The notes under the pieces were generated by a model, which was given only the letters and a program-made list of their open reading frames with translations, made no database searches and was not told where the DNA came from. A stretch of DNA of 35,656 nt from a virus: positions 1 to 35,656 of the IMG/VR virus record IMGVR_UViG_3300037504_000131. One strand, given 5' to 3'. This document shows positions 8,297 to 15,407 of this stretch, in pieces. The position numbers and the translations under genes are program-made. Position 1 is the first letter of the stretch. Every line of letters starts with the position of its first letter.

Positions 8297-9086
8297 TAGG
8301 GTAATCTTCCATCATTCGTTATCAAAAACCGGAAATGTTGAAAGAATAAGAAAATGGCATTTGGATAGAGGGTGGGATGATATCGGATACCATTATGTAA
8401 TTTTGCGTGACGGTACTATAGAACACGGCCGTGATATTAAGTATAAAGGGGCACACGCCAAAGGGAGTAATAGCGATTCAATTGGCGTATGTCTTATCGG
8501 TGATTTTAGAATACAAAAACCAACCAAAGAACAAATAATGGCGTCAGCAGTTATATACCATGATTTTTGCCGCAGTTACTCCAAATCCTTAAATATACAA
8601 TTCCATAATAATAAATGTCCGGGCGAAAACTTGGACAGATTCCAGTTCAAACATGAATTAAAATTGAGAGACCCGTTTAACACAAACGAAGAATCTAATG
8701 GAGGTAAAAGCATAATGGACAATAAATTGATACTGTTTATAATAGCCATACTGTCGATTACACCAATTGCGATTTTTAAATCTGATGTTTTATTGAAATT
8801 AATTTCCGATAACGCAGTAATTACTTCTACCGGTGGCGGTGCGTTAGTATCAATTGTTTCAGTATTAACACTTATGAGAAAAATGATCAGTAAATGGGGT
8901 AAGGCTATTTCAATAATGTATGAATTTTACGAAACGCGCAAAGACGATTTAATGGATGACGACAAATTTAAAAGTGTAGTACATTCATTTGACGAAGCGA
9001 CAAATTATACTGCTAAAGTGTGCAGAGTAGTTGGCATGACTAAAACATCGAATTATCTTAAAAACTTAGTAATCACTAATAATTAA
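8274..9086 (+). CDS. Endolysin: PGRP-type amidase with membrane C-terminus
   Basis: This 270-residue protein has an N-terminal Amidase_2/PGRP domain (about 1-125) that would cut the N-acetylmuramoyl-L-alanine bond of peptidoglycan. Visible elements are VIFHHS (H13/H14), the core GWDDIGYHYVILRDGTIEHG, and HNNKCPG (H111 and C115); the first His with H111 and C115 would be the zinc ligands, as in T7 lysozyme. Residues 152-168 and 181-201 are hydrophobic enough to be membrane segments, followed by a charged helical tail. A strong internal ribosome site before codon 148 suggests that the C-terminal membrane part is also made alone. Fusion of amidase and holin-like parts is unusual. Confidence 0.85.
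   Translation: MIKRNKTNRVIFHHSLSKTGNVERIRKWHLDRGWDDIGYHYVILRDGTIEHGRDIKYKGAHAKGSNSDSIGVCLIGDFRIQKPTKEQIMASAVIYHDFCRSYSKSLNIQFHNNKCPGENLDRFQFKHELKLRDPFNTNEESNGGKSIMDNKLILFIIAILSITPIAIFKSDVLLKLISDNAVITSTGGGALVSIVSVLTLMRKMISKWGKAISIMYEFYETRKDDLMDDDKFKSVVHSFDEATNYTAKVCRVVGMTKTSNYLKNLVITNN
8700..8717 (+). promoter_or_regulatory. Internal ribosome binding site and start in the endolysin gene
   Basis: GGAGGT at 8700-8705 is followed nine bases later by an ATG (8715-8717) in the endolysin frame. It separates the amidase domain from the two-membrane-segment part. Confidence 0.6.
8715..9086 (+). CDS. Probable internal-start holin-like product
   Basis: The in-frame ATG at codon 148 of the endolysin gene is preceded by GGAGGT (8700-8705) at a 9-base spacing, the best ribosome site of the lysis region. 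The product would have 123 residues: an N-terminal segment MDNKLILFIIAILSITPIAI, a second hydrophobic segment GGGALVSIVSVLTLM, and a charged cytoplasmic tail. That is holin-like size and topology. No separate holin gene is visible in the window. The two-product reading is inferred from the ribosome site and membrane pattern. Confidence 0.55.
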   Translation: MDNKLILFIIAILSITPIAIFKSDVLLKLISDNAVITSTGGGALVSIVSVLTLMRKMISKWGKAISIMYEFYETRKDDLMDDDKFKSVVHSFDEATNYTAKVCRVVGMTKTSNYLKNLVITNN

Positions 9087-9098
9087 AGGAGGAAAACA

Positions 9099-9494
9099 AT
9101 GTCACAAGCATCTGATTATCTCGAAAATAAAATACTCGACCATTTGTTTGGTAAGAGTAGCTATACCGCGCCAACAATTAGTATCGCGTTATGTACGTCT
9201 GCACCTGTTGATAGTGATGATGGTACAACTATATCCGAAGCAACATATACTGGATATTCAAGGGTATCAACAGCGTCAAGTGATTGGAGTTCGGCGAGTG
9301 GTGGAAGTACATCTAATAGTAATGAGATTACTTTCGGTGAATGTACTGGGGGTTCTGATACAATTACACATTTTGCCGCGTTAGATGGGAGTAATAATTT
9401 ATTGTTTTATGGTGGGTTAAATAGTAGTTTGGATGTTAGCGTATCGGTACAACCGAAGTTTAAAGTGGGTGAATTGTCAGCATCTCTTGACTAA
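9099..9494 (+). CDS. Gp80-like structural protein (fibre or decoration)
   Basis: This 131-residue protein belongs by pattern to a common phage family that begins 'SdYLENKiLDHlFGks.YTAPt..iaL.Ts.P'. The rest is Ser/Gly/Thr-rich with alternating strand pattern (GYSRVSTASSDWSSASGG; EITFGECTGGSDTITHFAALD), consistent with a small beta-sandwich virion protein. Family members are usually called tail or decoration proteins without proven role. A strong AAAGGAGGA site precedes the ATG. It is the last gene before a terminator-like hairpin, so it probably ends the late operon. Confidence 0.7.
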   Translation: MSQASDYLENKILDHLFGKSSYTAPTISIALCTSAPVDSDDGTTISEATYTGYSRVSTASSDWSSASGGSTSNSNEITFGECTGGSDTITHFAALDGSNNLLFYGGLNSSLDVSVSVQPKFKVGELSASLD

Positions 9495-9516
9495 CATTCC
9501 TCACTAACCTCCATTT

Positions 9517-9546
9517 AGGGGAGCAAGACTGTATGTTTGTTCCCCT
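9517..9546 (+). terminator. Probable intrinsic terminator after the late operon
   Basis: AGGGGAGCAAG pairs with TTTGTTCCCCT (6 clean outer pairs AGGGGA/TCCCCT, then mixed Watson-Crick and G-U pairs). It is followed by the pyrimidine-rich tract TTCTCTCCCCCTCCTTCTT. It lies 22 bases after the stop of the small structural gene. The tail is C/T mixed, not pure T. Confidence 0.6.
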
Positions 9547-9570
9547 TTCTCTCCCCCTCCTTCTTATGGG

Positions 9571-9634
9571 TTATACGGGTTCAACGCGAAATCTTCGATT
9601 TCAAATAACGCTTCTCGATTAATTCGGTTTCATG
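9571..9634. repeat. Arm A of a 64-bp perfect inverted repeat
   Basis: These 64 bases are the exact reverse complement of 27540-27603. The near match continues a few bases beyond 9571 (CTTCTTATGGG against CTTTTTATGAA). Inside it GAAATC and GATTTC can pair. Its right end is part of the 14-bp palindrome GGTTTCATGAAACC (9626-9639). The 10-mer TATGGGTTAT occurs at both 9565-9574 and 9651-9660, flanking the arm. The stretch 9495-9690 has no other gene. Confidence 0.9.
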
Positions 9635-9690
9635 AAACCCAGTTTTATACTATGGGTTATTTATGGTGTACAATATACGAAAGTGATATT

Positions 9691-10248
9691 ATGTTTAAAA
9701 ACCCAAAGAACGCATTAAAAACATTATTTGTTGATACGTACCAACGGGAAGTTAGTGTAAGATTATATCTCAAAGGTTGGAATTTACCAAAGAAATGGCA
9801 TAATACTATTGATAGTGTTATTGATTTTGTATGTGAGAAGCAAATTCAGGATGTAAAAACATATGTAAAAGCGCAATTCGAATATTTGACCAAACAATAC
9901 TGTTCTAAAAATTACGGAATTAAATACCCACCAATAACTGTATTCAAAACACACATGGCTGTAGTTTCATATAATAGGTACGTTTTAAATAATAGTGTTA
10001 CTTTGTGCAAACACAGCGTTAACGATAATTCGTTTGAATCGATACTACGGGATAATAATTGGTCAGATAAAATGATACTATACTGTCTTAATAACAATGT
10101 TGATTTGAACGAATTAGTGGATTTGATATATGATCAGAGCAGTTTTGAAATACATAGATTTGCGGATAAATGCGCGTCTATCGGTTTATTAACAGACACA
10201 GACTCATTTTTAAATCTAATACAGGATAGGAATAATGTTAAACACTAA
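9691..10248 (+). CDS. Unknown protein opening the replication operon
   Basis: This 185-residue protein is counted from the ATG at 9691 (MFKNPKNALKTLFVDTY). An in-frame ATG at 9652 would add 13 residues but has no ribosome site and lies in repeat-flanking sequence. The protein is mostly helical, rich in Asn, Lys and Tyr, with five scattered Cys. I recognise no family. It is the first gene after the terminator and repeat, and overlaps the Cas4-like nuclease gene by 14 bases, so it probably belongs to that early/middle operon. Confidence 0.6.
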   Translation: MFKNPKNALKTLFVDTYQREVSVRLYLKGWNLPKKWHNTIDSVIDFVCEKQIQDVKTYVKAQFEYLTKQYCSKNYGIKYPPITVFKTHMAVVSYNRYVLNNSVTLCKHSVNDNSFESILRDNNWSDKMILYCLNNNVDLNELVDLIYDQSSFEIHRFADKCASIGLLTDTDSFLNLIQDRNNVKH

Positions 10249-11038
10249 GTATACCGACAATGGTAATGATAATTTGGAGGTTGTTGATAAAGATGCGGGT
10301 TTACCGGTTGGGTATTTATCATCTACGCAGGTAACTATGTATTTAAGATGTCCGGCTCAATACAATTTCAGGTACGTAAGGGATATAAAAATACCACCAA
10401 ACATGAATTTGGTAGAGGGTATTACACATCACCAAGTGCAAGAATATAATAATAATCAATATGTTGAAACGAACGAATTTGTGGAAGAAGATATATTATC
10501 TGATTGTTTCGTTCATAATTTATCAGTTAATATGGAAGAAATACAGGACAAGAAAGAAAAAGAAAATAAAGACGAAGTAATACAAAGGGGCACTAAACTC
10601 ATCTCAGATTATTGTAATTATTACAGAGATTTGTTCATACCAATCAAAAAACCCGAACAGAGAATTGAAATTCGCATTAGTGATATACCTTTTGTACTTG
10701 TTACCGATATCGTATCGAGTGAAGGTGTATTCGATTATAAAGTAGTAGGCAGACAAAAATCAAAAACGGATGTGGACAGAGATTTCCAATTAACTGCCTA
10801 TTCGTATAGTGAGGGTAACAAAAATGTGGGGTTCATAAGTTTTGTAAAGACTAAACAACCTAAAATTGATGTAATCAATTCGCGTCGTGATGAATCACAT
10901 TACAATGATATGAAAGAGATTGTTAGAGGGGTTGCTAATGGTATTAAAAAAGGGGTGTTCCCAAGATGCGACCCATTGACAACACTGTGTTCACCAAAAT
11001 TCTGTGGGTATTGGAGTATGTGTCGGGGGAGGAAATAA
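10235..11038 (+). CDS. Cas4/RecB-like PD-(D/E)XK exonuclease with Fe-S cysteines
   Basis: This 267-residue protein has the PDDEXK_1/Cas4-like architecture. 'YLSSTQVTMYLRCPAQYNFRYV' near the N-terminus carries the first cluster Cys (C39). D158, then D167-Y-K169 (VFDYKVVG), form the catalytic core, and DFQLTAYSY matches the QxxxY motif. The C-terminus has C252, C257 and C263 (CSPKFCGYWSMC), completing a four-Cys 4Fe-4S pattern as in Cas4 and AddB. It probably trims DNA ends in replication or recombination. No CRISPR genes are near. Confidence 0.85.
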   Translation: MLNTKYTDNGNDNLEVVDKDAGLPVGYLSSTQVTMYLRCPAQYNFRYVRDIKIPPNMNLVEGITHHQVQEYNNNQYVETNEFVEEDILSDCFVHNLSVNMEEIQDKKEKENKDEVIQRGTKLISDYCNYYRDLFIPIKKPEQRIEIRISDIPFVLVTDIVSSEGVFDYKVVGRQKSKTDVDRDFQLTAYSYSEGNKNVGFISFVKTKQPKIDVINSRRDESHYNDMKEIVRGVANGIKKGVFPRCDPLTTLCSPKFCGYWSMCRGRK

Positions 11039-11039
11039 T

Positions 11040-11630
11040 ATGCAAGTAAATATAGGTTTTGATTTGGATAATACAATTGCGTACCCCGTTGTACCATTTT
11101 GGGATATAGTTTCAAGTGTATTAGGTGTAAAAAACCCCGGTGCTAATCATAATTACACAATATCAGAGGTGTATAACAGGGAATTTACTGATGCGTGTTT
11201 CAGATTATTTAGTACGGAGTGGTACACGTGCCGTAATATGAAACCGGTAAGTGGTATCAATTATCTTTTTTCATATTTAAAAAACAGTATGGATTGCAAA
11301 ATCCGTATAATAAGCGCAAGACCCGAGTGTATTAGGGGGGCAACGAATAAGTTCATTGAGGATAATTTTAACATTGAGTTTATTGATAGCTACGACTATG
11401 TTGGTATACGTGAGGATAAAATTAGCTTGTTTAATAAGTACCATTTGGACGTATGGGTTGATGATAATCCGAAAGACGTAATCGATGCTAACAATCACAA
11501 TATTACTACATTTCTCATTAAACAAGCGTGGAATAGAAGAATGCGGGACATAAACAATCCGAATAAACATTATGAATTATATAGTGTTTTAGAATTAAAG
11601 AATTACTTCCCGATTTCAGAGGGTGCGTAA
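11040..11630 (+). CDS. HAD-family 5'(3')-deoxyribonucleotidase-like protein
   Basis: This 196-residue HAD phosphatase starts at the ATG with an excellent site (GGGGGAGGA just upstream); an in-frame ATG at 11004 lies inside the previous gene. Motif I is FDLDNT (D8 nucleophile, D10). Motif II is IISARPE (91-97), motif III probably K127, and motif IV VDDNPKD (140-146). Size and motifs match the NT5C-type deoxynucleotidases, which remove phosphate from dNMPs. In a genome with PurZ and MazZ it could help remove unwanted dNMPs, but its substrate cannot be read from sequence. Its stop overlaps the next ATG (TAATG). Confidence 0.75.
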   Translation: MQVNIGFDLDNTIAYPVVPFWDIVSSVLGVKNPGANHNYTISEVYNREFTDACFRLFSTEWYTCRNMKPVSGINYLFSYLKNSMDCKIRIISARPECIRGATNKFIEDNFNIEFIDSYDYVGIREDKISLFNKYHLDVWVDDNPKDVIDANNHNITTFLIKQAWNRRMRDINNPNKHYELYSVLELKNYFPISEGA

Positions 11631-12190
11631 TGGCTAAGAAATCAAGAGACAAAGGTGCAAGATACGAAAGAAAAATAGCTAAAATATTATCAGTTGTATT
11701 TAATGATAAAATACGGAGAGTGCCACTATCTGGGGGGTTGGACATAAAGTGTGATTTATACAATCCGGAAGATGATACATTTCCATATTTTATAGAGTGT
11801 AAACACGGATATAATTTTAAATTTGATACTTTGATGCAGTATAATTCACGTAACCCGATTAGTATTTTGTTGAGGATATTAATAAATACGGAAACTAAAC
11901 TACATGAAAGTTATATGATTAATAAATACAGAAAAACCCCGATACCGATAGTCATATTCCGTGGCGGGGATTTTAAACAGGATATGGTAGCACTCAATTT
12001 AAAATACCGTGAGCAGGTTTTTGGTATTAGTTTGAATGATCTGCTAATATCCGTCTTAATTAGTGTACCATTTACTACGGATACTGGCGATTTATATAGA
12101 GCAGCTATTGTTACTCTTAACGATTTCTTGGCGTATTGTGATAAGAGGTATTTGGATGGAAAAACCGATATCGATTCAAAAGTTAATTAA
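11630..12190 (+). CDS. PD-(D/E)XK endonuclease, Holliday-junction-resolvase-like
   Basis: This 186-residue protein opens with KSRDKGARYERKIAKIL, the 'G...E..ia..L' helix of phage PD-(D/E)XK nucleases. It then has RRVPLSGGLDIKCDLY and the core FIECKHG (E56-x-K58). E13, D38/D42, E56 and K58 are the probable catalytic residues. Relatives are described as Hjc-like or VRR-type resolvases that process branched DNA. The gene starts inside the HAD gene stop and overlaps the sigma-like gene by 35 bases. Confidence 0.75.
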   Translation: MAKKSRDKGARYERKIAKILSVVFNDKIRRVPLSGGLDIKCDLYNPEDDTFPYFIECKHGYNFKFDTLMQYNSRNPISILLRILINTETKLHESYMINKYRKTPIPIVIFRGGDFKQDMVALNLKYREQVFGISLNDLLISVLISVPFTTDTGDLYRAAIVTLNDFLAYCDKRYLDGKTDIDSKVN

Positions 12191-12713
12191 AATAGTAGAC
12201 TATTTGATGTGCTCCGTACCCGGTTATTGCTATGAGGAAGTACGTACGGATTTAATGGTAAAGGGAGTATCGTTGATTAATAGGGGGGAGGGTTTCGTTT
12301 TTATCTGTTTGAGGAATCAAAAATACACATCATTGAGAAAATATAAATATAAGAAGATGTTGGATTATAACATAATAGGCGATGTGAGTGAACCGGTAAT
12401 GGATAATAACGATGGACAATTAAATACAGAGTACGAGTTAAACAAGATGTATACAACCTTAAACGTGGCGTATACACATTTAAACGAAACACATAGGAAA
12501 TTCCTAAGGATAAGTATTTGCTTATTTCAGTTATCCGGTAAAGTTAATTGGAGAGATGTAATAAATGTAATGGGCGTTTCTGAGAGAAGGGGAAGGAAAA
12601 TACTAAATAACGTAAGAAATTGGCTAAGAACAATTATAGATAAGGATAATCATAATGAGTTGCAAAAACTGTGCGATGTTGGGGAATTGTACAGAATATT
12701 ACAAAACTTGTAA
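12156..12713 (+). CDS. Sigma-like/HTH DNA-binding protein
   Basis: This 185-residue protein starts at the ATG at 12156, which has AGAGG just upstream. The C-terminal third holds a helix-turn-helix (NWRDVINVMGVSERRGRKILNNVRNWL, about 131-157) after a helix 'HLNETHRKFLRISICLF', as in sigma region 4. The N-terminal part (YCYEEVRTDLMVKGVSLI...FVFICLRNQKY) resembles a worn-down sigma region 2. It may act as a phage transcription factor. Both ends overlap neighbours: 35 bases with the nuclease gene and 59 with the polymerase gene. Function rests on weak pattern similarity. Confidence 0.5.
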   Translation: MEKPISIQKLIKIVDYLMCSVPGYCYEEVRTDLMVKGVSLINRGEGFVFICLRNQKYTSLRKYKYKKMLDYNIIGDVSEPVMDNNDGQLNTEYELNKMYTTLNVAYTHLNETHRKFLRISICLFQLSGKVNWRDVINVMGVSERRGRKILNNVRNWLRTIIDKDNHNELQKLCDVGELYRILQNL

Positions 12714-15057
12714 AAAATGTGACATTCTGATAATACAAGAACGCTCTAAATCCGCTAATAAAAGTATACAAACAATGGGTTGGCATAGCAGTACGGTGGA
12801 TTTATTCAGGAAATTGAGGTACATAAATGGGGTTGATAGTGTAGGGTATCTGAATCTGGTCAACAAGCGCGGACAAAATAAACCTAATAAATCGGACATA
12901 GACGAATGTCAAAATTTCGTAAAAAGTGTAATTAAAAAGAGAAAACCCAAATTCATCATAGGGCTTGGTTCAACCGTATTTTCCACAATTACTAATAGGG
13001 GTAATTTTAAGACGTGGGTAGGGAAGGTATTTGAAATAAAAATTGATAATGAGAGGTATTTTTATATACCTGTGTATCACCCGGAATACGCAAGTAAAAG
13101 CAAGGAAAGAACTCGCGAATATAATACGCAGTTAGACGTTATAAATAAACAAGTAAAAAAGGGTGGTAAATTTGATTGGAATGTTGATTACGAATTAATA
13201 ATCAATGAAAATAGAATGATACGAGTATTGGATGAGTTATCCAAGGATTATTCACCTCAATCGTTTGATTATGAAACTACCGGTTTAGAACCGTCTGAAG
13301 GGTATCCGGTATGTTTAAGCATAAGTAATGCGGAGGGCAGGGCATTTGTATTTTATTGGTTTGATAAAGATTATTATAATAAAACAGGCAAAGTACACAT
13401 AAGTAATGAATTAACAAACTCGCTACAAAGGTGGATGTTTAGTGACATACCAAAAATAGCACAAAACGCCAAATTCGAAATAAAATGGACATTGCAGCAT
13501 TTTGGGATTGAACCAAATAATATAATTAATGATACCAAACAAACACAGCATTTAATAAATGAAAATGGCGTTAATAAATTAAGTGATATGGCGTATAAAT
13601 ATACCGATATGGGTGGGTACGACAATAGTATGATTGAATTCTTAGAACGTGGTAATAAACATCATGAAGCAAAAGCTAAAGATATGCTGTGGTATAGTGG
13701 TGGCGATAGTGATGTAACTTTAAGAATATCAAACGCTCAACAACAATACATTGACAAAAAGCTGAATTGGCTAAATAAGAATATAATAATACCGGCTGTT
13801 TACACATTAGCACGGATGGAGAATAGGGGGATGTATGTGGATTGGACTAAGGTGGAAACGGTAAAATCGAGACTTAATAGTTTAATATACACTACATTAG
13901 ACGAAATTAATAAAAATACACACGTAAAAAACGTACTAAAGAAGACGAAAAACAAAGACGGGCGTATTAATCTCAATTCTCCAAAGCAAGTTAAGATGTT
14001 ATTGTATGATGAAATGAAATTGCCGGTTATAAAAGAAACTAAATCAGGACAACCTTCAACAGATCAGGAAGTAATAGAAAAGTTAAGCGATAAAAATGAA
14101 ATTATACACAAGATTTCTTTGTATAGGTCGTGGACATACCAACTTGGTGATATTGAAACAATAGAAAAGAAAAGACGTAACGATAATACGGTTTATTCAG
14201 ATTTGATACAAGATTATGTTATTACCGGGAGATTGTCAAGCAGGAATCCAAATTTACAAAATATGAAAGGCGGTGATTCGTTAGTCAAATCGATTTTCGT
14301 TTCAAGATTTAACAGCGGATTATTATTACAAGCTGATTATTCACAATTGGAGTTAAGACTGGTGGGGAGTGAATCTAAAGACCCTAAATTAATACAGGCG
14401 TTTAAAGATGGGTTAGATTTACATAGTTATACCGCGTCAAATATATTCGATTACCCGTACAGAGAGTTTGTTAATAAAAAATCCGAACCCGGCTATAAAG
14501 AAAAAAGGACAGCGGCTAAACGAATCAATTTTGGGACTGTATATGGAATAACCGAACATGGGTTATCACAACAGATAGGGGTTAGTGTTCCGGAGGCTAA
14601 AGAGATACTTAGAAAATACTGGTCTGTTTATACTGGTATTAAAGAATGGATGGATAGTAATGTAACTTTTGCTAAAAAGAATGGGTATGTGCGTAATAAA
14701 TTTGGTAGAATTAGACATTTGTCGGATATAAATAGTGATAGGTGGTGGGTTAGAGAATCGAATGAAAGACAAGCATCTAATTTTAAAATCCAATCTTTGG
14801 GAGCGGATATTAATATGTGGGCTATGAATAACGTGGACAGAGAATTAATAAACAGGAATATGCGGTCTATGGTTATTGGCCAAATTCATGATAGTGTGAT
14901 TTGCGATTGTCATCCTGACGAATTTGAGGATGTAATAGAAATTTGTAAATATGCAATGCAAGATTACATGAATACAAAATTAACATTTCTTAATATACCG
15001 TTAAAAGTAGATTTGGAAGTTGGTGAATCTTGGAAGGATATGAAGGAAATACAGTGA
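12655..15057 (+). CDS. Family A DNA polymerase with N-terminal UDG-like domain (DpoZ candidate)
   Basis: This 800-residue replicative polymerase has a Cys-rich start (C3, C6, C12, C19, C22) followed by a UDG family 4-like domain (to about 165): GYLNLVNKRGQNKPNKSDI, FIIGLGSTVF and VYHPEYA, but without the usual GEAPG motif. The 3'-5' exonuclease has Exo I D205-Y-E207-T, Exo II QNAKFE with E275 where Pol I has Asp, and Exo III Y347-x3-D351. The polymerase core has motif A D561YSQLELR, motif B R618/K622/Y630 at the same spacing as Klenow R754/K758/Y766, and motif C H745-D746-S747, where Pol I has HDE. SPO1 polymerase has a comparable UDG fusion. With PurZ and MazZ nearby it is a candidate DpoZ. 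Confidence 0.9.
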   Translation: MSCKNCAMLGNCTEYYKTCKKCDILIIQERSKSANKSIQTMGWHSSTVDLFRKLRYINGVDSVGYLNLVNKRGQNKPNKSDIDECQNFVKSVIKKRKPKFIIGLGSTVFSTITNRGNFKTWVGKVFEIKIDNERYFYIPVYHPEYASKSKERTREYNTQLDVINKQVKKGGKFDWNVDYELIINENRMIRVLDELSKDYSPQSFDYETTGLEPSEGYPVCLSISNAEGRAFVFYWFDKDYYNKTGKVHISNELTNSLQRWMFSDIPKIAQNAKFEIKWTLQHFGIEPNNIINDTKQTQHLINENGVNKLSDMAYKYTDMGGYDNSMIEFLERGNKHHEAKAKDMLWYSGGDSDVTLRISNAQQQYIDKKLNWLNKNIIIPAVYTLARMENRGMYVDWTKVETVKSRLNSLIYTTLDEINKNTHVKNVLKKTKNKDGRINLNSPKQVKMLLYDEMKLPVIKETKSGQPSTDQEVIEKLSDKNEIIHKISLYRSWTYQLGDIETIEKKRRNDNTVYSDLIQDYVITGRLSSRNPNLQNMKGGDSLVKSIFVSRFNSGLLLQADYSQLELRLVGSESKDPKLIQAFKDGLDLHSYTASNIFDYPYREFVNKKSEPGYKEKRTAAKRINFGTVYGITEHGLSQQIGVSVPEAKEILRKYWSVYTGIKEWMDSNVTFAKKNGYVRNKFGRIRHLSDINSDRWWVRESNERQASNFKIQSLGADINMWAMNNVDRELINRNMRSMVIGQIHDSVICDCHPDEFEDVIEICKYAMQDYMNTKLTFLNIPLKVDLEVGESWKDMKEIQ

Positions 15058-15102
15058 AACACAATTAATAGTATTTCGTTATATTTAGTGAAAGGAATCG
15101 AG

Positions 15103-15381
15103 ATGGTAGTAAATACAGTTGAAGTACGAAAAGGGCTAACAGCGGCGTGTGGTAAATTCGAATCGGTGAGGATAGAAGCATTAGTACAAATACAACTTGA
15201 TGAAAAAGATGATGCTAAATCGGCGTATATTAGAGGGTGGGATATGGTCGATGATCAATTAAACAATCAAATCGAAGAATTGCAGGATGTATTGCAGGAA
15301 ACATCTATTTTTAAAATGTCGTCAAGTGAAAAGAAGGAAAGTAAATCCCGTAAATCCCGTAAATCACGCGTAAAATCATAA
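15103..15381 (+). CDS. Small helical protein with basic KSR tail
   Basis: This 92-residue protein uses the ATG at 15103, which has AAAGGA upstream; an in-frame GTG at 15088 is less likely. A helical, acidic body (KFESVRIEALVQIQLDEKDDAKSAYIRG; DQLNNQIEELQDVLQE) ends in a short repeated basic tail (KSRKSRKSRVKS) made by repeated AAATCCCGT units. The neighbouring ssDNA-binding protein has a similar tail (KRKSRTRKK). Its place between polymerase and SSB suggests a replication accessory role; I do not recognise a family. Confidence 0.65.
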   Translation: MVVNTVEVRKGLTAACGKFESVRIEALVQIQLDEKDDAKSAYIRGWDMVDDQLNNQIEELQDVLQETSIFKMSSSEKKESKSRKSRKSRVKS

Positions 15382-15407
15382 CATATTAACTCAAAGGAGA
15401 GATTATT

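Noticed and set aside
9571-9634. The repeat as the 3' end of a captured host gene or an attachment site
   Set aside because: A 20-codon peptide does end at TAA in both arms, but a stop lies directly upstream in both, the arms are inverted, and no integrase gene is visible.
10235-11038. Cas4-like nuclease as a sign of a phage CRISPR adaptation module
   Set aside because: No Cas1, Cas2 or array is nearby; phage Cas4-like/RecB nucleases commonly stand alone.
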